Shown in pieces: positions 36,313 to 42,797 of a stretch of DNA of 42,797 nucleotides. The DNA is from Acidimicrobiia bacterium (GTDB lineage Bacteria > Actinomycetota > Acidimicrobiia > Acidimicrobiales > SKKL01): assembly GCA_016649895.1 (NCBI GenBank), contig JAENWR010000019.1, positions 1-42,797 on the forward strand, given 5' to 3'. Made by a program: the position numbers and the translations under genes. Each line of letters starts with the position of its first letter. Within the stretch, counting starts at the first letter, position 1. The notes below the pieces were generated by a model, which saw only the letters and a list, made by a program, of their open reading frames with translations, was not told the origin of the DNA and did not search any database.

Positions 36313-36966
36313 GTGAGCATCGACTCGACCACGGTCAGCACCCGCGACCGCATCATCGGGGCGGCCGAGGAGCTCTTCGCGAGCCGAGGCGTGGCCGGCG
36401 TCAGCCTGCGCGAGATCAACCGCGAGTCGGGGGCCAAGAGCCCGAGCGCCGTGCAGTACCACTTCGAGAACCGGGCCGGTGTGCTGCGGGCCATCCTCGA
36501 GAAGCACCGCCCGGCGATCGAGTCGGCCCGACACGCCGTGCTCGACCACTGCGAGGCGGAAGGCACTCTGGGTCTGCGCGACCTCGCGGGGGCCCTCGTG
36601 CGGCCTCTTGCCGCCAAGCTCTCCGATCCCGACGGCGGGCCCAACTACCTGCAGATCAACGCCGAGCTCGTCAACAAGCCTCGTCCGCTCGTCGACCCGG
36701 CGCCGGGAGACCCCGCCGACAGCGTCCAGCGTTGGCGGGCCCTCGTCGAACCGCTTCTCGACCCCGACGCGGTGGTGCTGCACCGCCGGTTCACGGCCAT
36801 ACGGTTCACCGCGGTCGAGCTTGGCCGCCGCGCCGCCACCGCCCCCCACACCGACGACCGGCTCTTCGTCCACCAGCTCATCGACCTCACCGCTGCGCTG
36901 CTGTCGGCGCCCCTCTCCGACGAGACCCGCCGCCTCGCCGTCGAACGCCCCCGCCCTACCCTCTGA
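36313..36966 (+). CDS. TetR family transcriptional regulator
   Basis: A 217-residue regulator. The N-terminal helix-turn-helix RDRIIGAAEELFASRGVAGVSLREINRES is followed by the usual YHF-type segment (VQYHFENRAGVLRAIL) and a ligand-binding domain with no recognised specificity. The start is GTG 36313, only 6 nt after the third palindrome, so binding there would probably block its own transcription. Control of the divergent acyl-CoA dehydrogenase is the simplest reading; an acyl-CoA or related ligand would fit. Confidence 0.88.
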   Translation: MSIDSTTVSTRDRIIGAAEELFASRGVAGVSLREINRESGAKSPSAVQYHFENRAGVLRAILEKHRPAIESARHAVLDHCEAEGTLGLRDLAGALVRPLAAKLSDPDGGPNYLQINAELVNKPRPLVDPAPGDPADSVQRWRALVEPLLDPDAVVLHRRFTAIRFTAVELGRRAATAPHTDDRLFVHQLIDLTAALLSAPLSDETRRLAVERPRPTL

Positions 36967-36998
36967 CGCCACCCGTCGACCCCCGCCCCGGACCCCCC

Positions 36999-37106
36999 GG
37001 TTGGGGACGATGTTGCACGTCCTGGGGTGCGGATCGTCCCCGACGCCCGCCCTCACCACTGGTTGGGGACGATGTTGCACGTCCTGGGGTGCGGATCGTC
37101 CCCGAC
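36999..37106. repeat. Two copies of a 46-bp hairpin-forming repeat
   Basis: A 46-bp sequence starting GGTTGGGGACGATGTTGCAC occurs identically at 36999-37044 and 37061-37106, 62 bp apart. Each can fold with GGGGACGA pairing TCGTCCCC at the ends and GCAC pairing GTGC inside. It lies between the convergent TetR and aldehyde-oxidase-like genes and may act as a terminator or be a dispersed REP-like element. Nothing in any frame looks like protein. Confidence 0.8.
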
Positions 37107-37148
37107 CCGCCCGAGTGGGTCGGTCGGGCCGGCTCTCGGTCTGAAGCG

Positions 37149-39416
37149 TCAGGCGGAGGCGGTCTGGATGGCTCGCCAGACCTTCTCGGAGGTGCAGGGC
37201 ATGTCGATGTGCTCGACCCCCAGGTGGCGGACGGCGTCGCACACTGCGTTGTGCACTGCAGGGGTGGCTCCGATGGTGCCCGATTCGCCGATGCCCTTGG
37301 CCCCGAGCGGGTTCAGGTGCGTGGGGGTCTCCTGGACGACGCGCTCGAACATGGGCAGCTCGGTGGCGCTGATGATGGCGTAGTCGCCGAAGTTGGCGGT
37401 GAGCGGTGTGCCGTGCTCGTCGTAGCGGATCTCCTCGAGGAGCGCCTGGGCCGCTCCCTGGGCGAGCCCGCCGTGGACCTGGCCCTCGGCCAGGAGGGGG
37501 TTGAGCAGAGTGCCGGCATCGTCGCATGCGACCAGGCGCAGCAGCTCCACCTTGCCCGTCTCGGTGTCGACCTCGACGACGGCCAGGTGTGCTCCGAAGG
37601 GGAACGTGGCGCCACCCTGGGAGAAGTCGGAGATGCCGACGAGCGGGTTGGTGTCGGCGGCGGCGGCCTCGGCCACGTCGGTCCACGACACCGAGCGAGC
37701 AGGCGTGCCGACCACGTGGAAGCTGCGATTGGTGGTGTCGTGCACGATGTCGTCGACTGCGGCCTCGAGCAGGTCGGCGGCCTTCTCGCGGGCGAGGTCG
37801 GACAGGCGTCCGGCCGCGTCGTGGATCGACGATCCGGCGATCTGGACCGAGCGGGAGCCGCCGGTGACGCCTCCGGTGGGGACGACGTCGGTGTCGCCGT
37901 GGACGACGGTGACGTCGTCGATGGCGAGGCCGAGCCGGTCGGCGACGAGCATGGCCCACGCCGTGTGGTGGCCCTGGCCGTACGGCGACGAGCCGGTCTT
38001 CGCCAGCACCTTGCCGTCGGGGAGCAACTCGACCGAGCCGTACTCGCCTCCGCCCCCGCCGCCGGTGATCTCGACGTAGACCGCGATGCCGATGCCGAGC
38101 TGGAGGCGGTCGGCCTGGTCGCGGCGGCGGGCCTGCTCGGCGCGCAGCGCCTGGTAGCCGGCCGCGTCGAGGACCTTGTCGAGCGCACCGGCGTAGTCGC
38201 CTGAGTCGTAGTTGGTGCCGGCCGGGGTCGTGTAGGGGAACTGCTCGGGGGAGAGCAGGTTCTTGTAGCGGACCTCGGCGGGGTCCATGCCGATCTCGGC
38301 GGCGAAGAGGTCGACCGCCCGTTCGAGCACGGCGGCCGCTTCGGGGCGCCCGGCGCCTCGGTATGCGGTGGTGGGCGTGGAGTTGGTGACGACCGACTGC
38401 GAGCTGAACTCGGCGTTGGTGACCGAGTAGACGCCGGTGAGCATCGTGCGGGTCATCCACGGCAGAACGGCCCCCATGCCCGGGTAGGCGCCGGAGTCCT
38501 GGATGACGTGCAGCCGGTAGGCGGTGATGGTGCCGTCGCGGGTCCCGCCGATCTCGACCTCTTGCACCTGGGCCCGGCCGTGGCCCATGCCCACCATGTT
38601 TTCGGAGCGGGTCTCGCTCCACCGCACCGGCCGCCGGATGCGCCGTGCGAGCCAGCCGACCAGGATCTCCTCGGTGTAGGTGCGGCCCTTGGCGCCGAAC
38701 CCACCGCCGACGTCGGGCGACACCACCCGCACCGTCTCCTTCTCGAGGCCGAGCGCGGCGCAGATGGCGTCGCGCACGGGGTGGGCTCCCTGGCAGCTGG
38801 CGTAGTGGACCAGCCGGCCCTCGTCGGTCCAGTAGGCGGCGGCGACCCGCGGCTCGATCGGGCACGGCGCGACGCGCTGGTTGGTGATCGTTCGCCGCAC
38901 CACGACCTCGCAGTCGTCGAATGAGGCGGTGAGGTTGCGGGCCGCCAGATCCATCGACACGTTCGTCGCCGCCTCGGGGAAGAGGAGGATGTCGGAGTCG
39001 GCGGCCCGGGTGGGGTCGATGAGGGTGGGGAGCGGATCGAGGTCGACGAACACGAGCTCGGCGGCGTCCATCGCGGCGGCGACCGATTCGGCCACGACGG
39101 CCACGATCGGCTCGCCGACGTACCGCACCACGTCGCGAGCGAGGTACGGCTGGCCCATCGCCTGGTTGAGGAGCCCCATCGACGGGGCCATGTCGGCGAT
39201 GTCGAGGTCGGAAGCGGTGAACACGTCGACGACGCCGGGCGCGGCCTTGGCGTCGGAGACGTCGATCGAGTCGATGCGAGCGTGGGCCATGGTGGCCCGC
39301 ACGAACACCAGGTGCGTCGCGCCGGGGGGCAACTCGACGTCGGCGACGTACTCGCCGCCCGACGTGAGGAACTTCGGGTCCTCGGTGCGCAGAACGCGGT
39401 TGCCCAGGATGCTCAA
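37149..39416 (-). CDS. Molybdopterin-binding large subunit of the xanthine oxidase/CoxL family
   Basis: A 755-residue protein that would bind molybdopterin cofactor and hydroxylate a substrate. It contains VGGGFGAKGRTYTEE, the active-site loop AYRGAGR (form II, not the VAYRCSFR of true CO dehydrogenase) and the catalytic Glu segment GAKGIGESG. The partner FAD and 2Fe-2S subunits normally encoded next to it are absent in this window, so any complex must use proteins encoded elsewhere. The start ATG 39416 gives the usual N-terminus ILGNRVLRTEDPKFLTSGGE. The substrate is unknown. Confidence 0.9.
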   Translation of the reverse strand: MSILGNRVLRTEDPKFLTSGGEYVADVELPPGATHLVFVRATMAHARIDSIDVSDAKAAPGVVDVFTASDLDIADMAPSMGLLNQAMGQPYLARDVVRYVGEPIVAVVAESVAAAMDAAELVFVDLDPLPTLIDPTRAADSDILLFPEAATNVSMDLAARNLTASFDDCEVVVRRTITNQRVAPCPIEPRVAAAYWTDEGRLVHYASCQGAHPVRDAICAALGLEKETVRVVSPDVGGGFGAKGRTYTEEILVGWLARRIRRPVRWSETRSENMVGMGHGRAQVQEVEIGGTRDGTITAYRLHVIQDSGAYPGMGAVLPWMTRTMLTGVYSVTNAEFSSQSVVTNSTPTTAYRGAGRPEAAAVLERAVDLFAAEIGMDPAEVRYKNLLSPEQFPYTTPAGTNYDSGDYAGALDKVLDAAGYQALRAEQARRRDQADRLQLGIGIAVYVEITGGGGGGEYGSVELLPDGKVLAKTGSSPYGQGHHTAWAMLVADRLGLAIDDVTVVHGDTDVVPTGGVTGGSRSVQIAGSSIHDAAGRLSDLAREKAADLLEAAVDDIVHDTTNRSFHVVGTPARSVSWTDVAEAAAADTNPLVGISDFSQGGATFPFGAHLAVVEVDTETGKVELLRLVACDDAGTLLNPLLAEGQVHGGLAQGAAQALLEEIRYDEHGTPLTANFGDYAIISATELPMFERVVQETPTHLNPLGAKGIGESGTIGATPAVHNAVCDAVRHLGVEHIDMPCTSEKVWRAIQTASA

Positions 39417-39511
39417 TGTGGTCCCCCAGAGGTGCCGGTGATCGCCAGGAGCCTACTTGCGGGGGTCGCCGTGCGATCCAGCCCCGCCACCGCCGGCGAT
39501 CTGCCGGTCCC

Positions 39512-39811
39512 TCAGGCCCGGAGGCTCACGTCGATGATCGTCGCCCCGGGATCGAGCGCCCTCACGGCGGCGAGGACCCGCACCGCAGCCATCTCGCCGA
39601 CCTTCGGGTCGAGGGCTGTGCCGGGGAAGAGCGTCACGAGCAGTTGGTGGCTATTGCCGACGACCACCGCCTCGGCGTCGGCCGCCTCGATGCCCTCGGC
39701 TGCGAGGACGGTGCGCAGGGCTGCTGTGGCCAACACGCTGTGCACGGCGAGCTGGTCGCCCGTGTCGATGGTGGGCGTGCGGGGCCCCTCTGTCATCTGG
39801 TGGACGAGCAT
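39512..39811 (-). CDS. Small protein of unknown function
   Basis: A 99-residue protein with no recognised domain. The sequence alternates helix and strand-like segments (LAVHSVLATAALRTVLAAE, AEAVVVGNSHQLLVTLFPG) and ends VRALDPGATIIDVSL. ATG 39811 is preceded by AAAGGGG at a good distance. It lies upstream of the orphan molybdenum-hydroxylase gene on the same strand, 95 nt apart, so joint transcription is possible. Confidence 0.55.
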   Translation of the reverse strand: MLVHQMTEGPRTPTIDTGDQLAVHSVLATAALRTVLAAEGIEAADAEAVVVGNSHQLLVTLFPGTALDPKVGEMAAVRVLAAVRALDPGATIIDVSLRA

Positions 39812-39838
39812 CTCGACCCCTTTGCGTCGACGGATCGG

Positions 39839-39950
39839 GCCCCGTGCGGGGCTCGGTCTTCTCCGGTGGGACCACCGGAGAGCCCATCGTGAGCTATGAC
39901 GGGTGGCGCACGTAGGGCCACGGGTCCCCGACCGGTGGGACCTTGGTCCC
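39839..39950. promoter_or_regulatory. Hairpin cluster upstream of the multicopper oxidase gene
   Basis: Three perfect palindromes lie in this 229-bp gap: GCCCCG-TG-CGGGGC (39839-39852), TCCGGTGG-GA-CCACCGGA (39862-39879) and GGGACC-TT-GGTCCC (39937-39950). The last is about 90 nt before the multicopper oxidase start. They may be operator sites or RNA hairpins. No consensus for a known copper or nitrogen-oxide regulator was recognised. Confidence 0.5.
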
Positions 39951-40040
39951 ATGACGGGATGACCCTGGGCCCTAGGGGAGTTCGGCCGCGGCCGTCGACG
40001 ATGCAGGGGAACAAGAACCCCCCACTCGAGGAGCTACCCC

Positions 40041-41438
40041 GTGCCCCCCTCCACCCCTGACGATCGACCGAACGCGTTCTCGATCTTCGCAGCTCTCGCG
40101 GGTCTGGCCGGGTTCGCCCTGGCCGCGCTGGCGGTGATCGTCGTCTCGGTCAACGACGGAGGCGACAGCGGCGTCGCCGTCCAGTCCTCACCCGAGATGG
40201 TGCACGTCGGCGCCAGCCTCACCGAGTTCGCCATCACCCTCGACGCCACCGAGATCCCCGTCGGCGCCATGCTCGAGGTGACCAACGACGGGTCGGCCGT
40301 ACACAACCTTGCCGTGAAGGGCACCGACATCATCACCCCCGACCTGAACGCGGGTGAGACGGCGATGCTCGACCTGTCGAACCTGCCGGCCGGCGACTAC
40401 ACGCTCGTCTGCGCCGTCGCCGGCCACGAGGGTGCCGGCATGACCCTCGCCATCACGATCAGCGAATCGGCCAGCGCCCCGTCGGGCGACGCCGTCGCCT
40501 CCGGCGCCCACGACGGCACGATGACCAAGGAAGAGGCCGACCGCCTCGACGACCTGATGATGGCCTCGATGAACGCCTTCCCCGCGGAGACCGAGGGCGT
40601 CGGCAACGAGAAGCTGGAGCCGGTCAGCATCGAGGCCGACGGCACCAAGGTGTTCGAGCTCACAGCGGGCCTCATCGACTGGGAGGTCGAGCCCGGCAAG
40701 GTCGTCGAGGCGTGGGCCTACAACGGCCAGGTGCCGGCGCCGTGGATCGACCTCGAGGTGGGCGACACGGCCCGGTTCATCCTCACCAACAACACCCCGC
40801 TCGGCACCGACATCCACTGGCACGGCATCACCGTCCCGAACGACCAGGACGGGGTGGCGCCCTACACCCAGGAGATCGTGAAGTCGGGCGAGACCTACAC
40901 CTACGAGTTCACCGTGGTCGAGGAGATGGTGGGCATGTACCACGCCCACGCCCACAGCCAGGTGTCGGTCCCCAACGGCATGTTCGGCACCTTCACCGTC
41001 GGCGACGTCGACCTGCCCGTCGGCCGCAACATCAGCGGTGTGCAGATCCCCGACCGGGTCGACCTGGCCCTCGAGCTCCCGATGGTGCTCAACGACGCCG
41101 GCGTCATCGGCTACTCGCTGAATGGCAAGTCGTTCCCTGCCACCTCGCCCATCTCGCTCGAGCAGGGCGACTGGGCGCTCATCCACTACCTCAACGAGGG
41201 GCTCCAGTCGCACCCGATGCACCTCCACGGCACCCGGCAGCTCGTGGTGGCCAAGGACGGCGTCCCGCTCGACTCGCCCTACTGGCTCGACACCGTCAAC
41301 GTGGCCCCGGGCGAGCGCTACTCGGTGCTCATCAACCCGCAGGACCCCGGCGTGTGGGTCTTCCACTGCCACATCCTCACCCACGTGGAGCGCGCCGAAG
41401 GCATGTTCGGGATGGTCACCGCGATGATCGTGAGCTGA
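40041..41438 (+). CDS. Multicopper oxidase with fused N-terminal cupredoxin, membrane-anchored
   Basis: A 465-residue protein. Residues 13-37 form a hydrophobic anchor. A plastocyanin-like domain follows, with a type 1 copper set (His in VHNLAV, then Cys, His and Met in CAVAGHEGAGM). Two multicopper oxidase domains come next, with the four HxH elements HWHG (about 259), HAHAHSQ (about 301), HPMHLHG (about 391) and HCHILTHVERAEGM (about 443). These supply a trinuclear centre and another type 1 copper. It probably oxidises a metal or phenol-like donor outside the cell. The four HxH motifs argue against NirK. GTG 40041 has GAGGAG upstream. Confidence 0.85.
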   Translation: MPPSTPDDRPNAFSIFAALAGLAGFALAALAVIVVSVNDGGDSGVAVQSSPEMVHVGASLTEFAITLDATEIPVGAMLEVTNDGSAVHNLAVKGTDIITPDLNAGETAMLDLSNLPAGDYTLVCAVAGHEGAGMTLAITISESASAPSGDAVASGAHDGTMTKEEADRLDDLMMASMNAFPAETEGVGNEKLEPVSIEADGTKVFELTAGLIDWEVEPGKVVEAWAYNGQVPAPWIDLEVGDTARFILTNNTPLGTDIHWHGITVPNDQDGVAPYTQEIVKSGETYTYEFTVVEEMVGMYHAHAHSQVSVPNGMFGTFTVGDVDLPVGRNISGVQIPDRVDLALELPMVLNDAGVIGYSLNGKSFPATSPISLEQGDWALIHYLNEGLQSHPMHLHGTRQLVVAKDGVPLDSPYWLDTVNVAPGERYSVLINPQDPGVWVFHCHILTHVERAEGMFGMVTAMIVS

Positions 41439-41449
41439 TCCCGAGTTTC

Positions 41450-41487
41450 GGCCAGCGGAGGGTTACGGGGTTCTCCGTCCGCTGGCC
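41450..41487. terminator. Inverted repeat after the multicopper oxidase gene
   Basis: GGCCAGCGGA at 41450-41459 pairs exactly with TCCGCTGGCC at 41478-41487, an 18-base loop between. It starts 11 nt after the stop codon. Confidence 0.6.
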
Positions 41488-41495
41488 GTCGTGAG

Positions 41496-41519
41496 GGGGC
41501 GGGACTTCGGTTCCGCCCC
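41496..41519 (+). terminator. Second hairpin after the multicopper oxidase gene
   Basis: GGGGCGGGAC-TTCG-GTTCCGCCCC forms a 10-bp stem with one G-T pair and a TTCG loop. Together with the preceding inverted repeat it makes a tandem terminator. Confidence 0.6.
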
Positions 41520-41569
41520 TTCGCCGCGCTCCGTCAGCGCCGGGGCTGCTGGTGCGCCAAGATCGGGGG

Positions 41570-42121
41570 ATGGACGGAGCGGGGCGGAACGATCGGATCT
41601 GGGTGGTGCGGAGCAAGTGGCCCGATCGCCCCTGGTCTCGTGCGCTCGCCCACGTGCTCGGAACCGACGAGCATGGCACCTGGGTGGGGCTGCCCGGCGG
41701 CCACACCGTCCACCGGGGCGATACGGTCGTCGAGACCGCGCCGTTCCCCGTGGTGATGTGCATCCCGCTCGACGGTTGGTGGGTGGCCAACTGGTACGGC
41801 CGATCGGTCGAGCTGATGGTCGATGTGGTCGCGCCACCGAGGTGGGGCGACGATGCCGTCACCCTCGTCGGGCTCGATTTCCGGGTCATGGTGCACGACG
41901 GCGAGGCGCGGCTCGTCGACGCCGAGCGGTTCGAGGAGCAGCGTCTCCTCTACGAGTATCCGTCCACCATCGAGTCGGGCGCTCGGCGGGCCGCCGCCGA
42001 GGTCCTCGCGACGGTCTCGGCCGGCGTGGCGCCGTTCACGCTCGACCTGGCGGTCGGCTGGTTCTCGATCCTGCGCGCCGTGGCCGATGGCGCCATGGGC
42101 GACGGCGGATCCACCGTCTGA
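41570..42121 (+). CDS. DUF402 domain protein
   Basis: A 183-residue protein of the DUF402 family. It has the N-terminal SKWPDRPWSRALAHVLG, the strand VMCIPLDGWWVANWYG, the acidic loop VDVVAPPRWGDDAVTLVGLD and VDAERFEEQRLLYEYP. Some relatives are nucleoside di/triphosphate phosphatases, but many are uncharacterised. ATG 41570 is preferred; a GTG at 41552 would add six residues. It is convergent with the thioesterase gene, 8 nt apart. Confidence 0.78.
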   Translation: MDGAGRNDRIWVVRSKWPDRPWSRALAHVLGTDEHGTWVGLPGGHTVHRGDTVVETAPFPVVMCIPLDGWWVANWYGRSVELMVDVVAPPRWGDDAVTLVGLDFRVMVHDGEARLVDAERFEEQRLLYEYPSTIESGARRAAAEVLATVSAGVAPFTLDLAVGWFSILRAVADGAMGDGGSTV

Positions 42122-42129
42122 CCTCGCTG

Positions 42130-42797
42130 TCAGCCAGGGAAGCCGAACCAGGTGGCCAGTGCCGTGGCGAGGAGCGTGCCGTCGGCGTTGAAGACTGCGG
42201 TGCCGGCGAACATCTTCCGGCCGTCGTTGCCCACCTGCCAGCCGGTGACGATGTGCTCGTCCGCGGCCACCACCGGGACGTGCTGCTCGAATTGGATGCG
42301 GCCCAGTAGCCCGGCGCGCACCTCGGTGACGATGAAGGCGAACGCGCCCGGGCAGTCGAGGGCGGCGAGCACCCACTTGGGGTCGACGGTGCCGTCGTCG
42401 AGGGCCATCCACGGGGCGGGCTGCCATGTGCCGGCCACCATCGGGGTGCTGTCGACCTCGGTCGGTCCGGCGAAGATGCTGAGCCCCTCACCGGCGGGCC
42501 GGTCGCCGCAGCCGAAGCACTGGCCGTGCACGCCGCGGCCATCGCGGTGCGAGGGCGAGCCGACCTCGGCGGCGCGGGCCACCTCGAGCGTGGGCGGCGC
42601 CGGCACATCGATCGTGAAACTGGTGGGCTCGGAGCTGGCGATGACCTCGTCGCCGTCGCGCAGCTCCCAGCGGCCCTCGCCGAGGTCGCTGAGCTCGAGC
42701 GGCGTGTCGAGCGGGGTGGGGCGCCGGAGGGTCACTTGGATCGGGCCGTCGGTCGTGCCGGTGAAGAGGCCCGCGACGTAGCCGCCGTGGCCCATGC
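42130..42797 (-). CDS. Thioesterase-family hotdog protein (N-terminus cut by window edge)
   Basis: The visible 221 residues resemble acyl-CoA thioesterase-superfamily proteins. The start GHGGYVAGL corresponds to a conserved segment normally preceded by a short N-terminal helix, so the true start probably lies beyond the window and the first Met may be internal. The middle has a cysteine pair with glycines (CFGCGDRPAGEGLSIF) and the tail a strand set (MFAGTAVFNADGTLLATALATW). Acyl-CoA hydrolysis is inferred from family only. Confidence 0.75.
   Translation of the reverse strand, partial: MGHGGYVAGLFTGTTDGPIQVTLRRPTPLDTPLELSDLGEGRWELRDGDEVIASSEPTSFTIDVPAPPTLEVARAAEVGSPSHRDGRGVHGQCFGCGDRPAGEGLSIFAGPTEVDSTPMVAGTWQPAPWMALDDGTVDPKWVLAALDCPGAFAFIVTEVRAGLLGRIQFEQHVPVVAADEHIVTGWQVGNDGRKMFAGTAVFNADGTLLATALATWFGFPG

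Noticed and set aside
36999..37106. CRISPR array
   Set aside because: Only two repeats with a 16-bp gap and strong internal hairpins; no cas genes nearby.
37149..39416. Aerobic carbon monoxide dehydrogenase (form I CoxL)
   Set aside because: The active-site loop is AYRGAGR, not the VAYRCSFR of form I enzymes.
40041..41438. Copper nitrite reductase (NirK)
   Set aside because: Two oxidase domains with four HxH motifs and an HCHxxxH type 1 site fit a laccase-like multicopper oxidase; NirK has a different ligand set.

Overview
This looks like a chromosomal segment of a high-GC actinomycetote, most likely class Acidimicrobiia (Ilumatobacter-like). The inference rests on actinobacterial gene order (delta-prime/tRNA-Thr, tilS-hpt-ftsH, folP-folB-folK, panC-nadB-nadC-coaX-lysS, clpC, radA-disA), on an RsrA-type redox anti-sigma factor, on a DUF2342 protein of the kind associated with F420, and on very GC-rich codon use. 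Many starts lie 6-8 nt after a TAnnnT hexamer, as expected for leaderless actinobacterial mRNAs. No CRISPR array, prophage, integrase or insertion sequence was found; most of the window is core metabolism with small accessory islands.

Layout. 1-2.7 kb: the end of the DNA polymerase III delta-prime gene, a reverse-strand copper pair (frameshifted ycnI, then a copC-copD fusion), and tRNA-Thr(CGT). 2.7-8.1 kb: ECF sigma factor and zinc anti-sigma factor, a 41-residue membrane peptide, a DUF2342 metallopeptidase-like protein, tilS, hpt and an ftsH that lacks its first membrane segment. 8.1-9.3 kb: a DUF5655 protein and a divergent HAD phosphatase ending in a 71-bp tandem duplication. 9.4-19.8 kb: a long cofactor block for folate (folP, a phosphatase-like protein lacking its catalytic Cys, folB, folK), pantothenate/CoA (a DUF2520 protein, panC, coaX), NAD (nadB, nadC) and lysS, interrupted by a scramblase-like gene and a reverse-strand HTH/Clp-N pair with tandem operators.

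19.8-25.6 kb: a decayed methyltransferase, a MazEF-type toxin-antitoxin pair with helically phased repeats at its promoter, a TSUP permease, a long-chain polyprenyl diphosphate synthase and clpC with a strong hairpin behind it. 25.7-31.5 kb: a lipoprotein/membrane protein carrying a catalytically degenerate HAD domain, a coiled-coil protein, a kinase remnant, an MmcQ/YjbR protein, a small unknown protein, radA and disA. 31.6-36.9 kb: MarR and Crp/Fnr regulators, ispF, rlmB, a ferritin-like protein, and an acyl-CoA dehydrogenase divergent from a TetR regulator. 37-42.8 kb: a tandem hairpin repeat, an orphan molybdenum-hydroxylase large subunit, a small unknown protein, a membrane-anchored cupredoxin-multicopper oxidase fusion, a DUF402 protein and a partial thioesterase.

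Notable themes are recurrent leaderless promoters, two proteins whose catalytic motifs are lost (a dual-specificity-phosphatase fold and a HAD fold), and an unusual number of broken genes: ycnI, the 5' end of ftsH, the Clp-N gene, the methyltransferase and the kinase remnant. Some of these could be assembly indels rather than biology.
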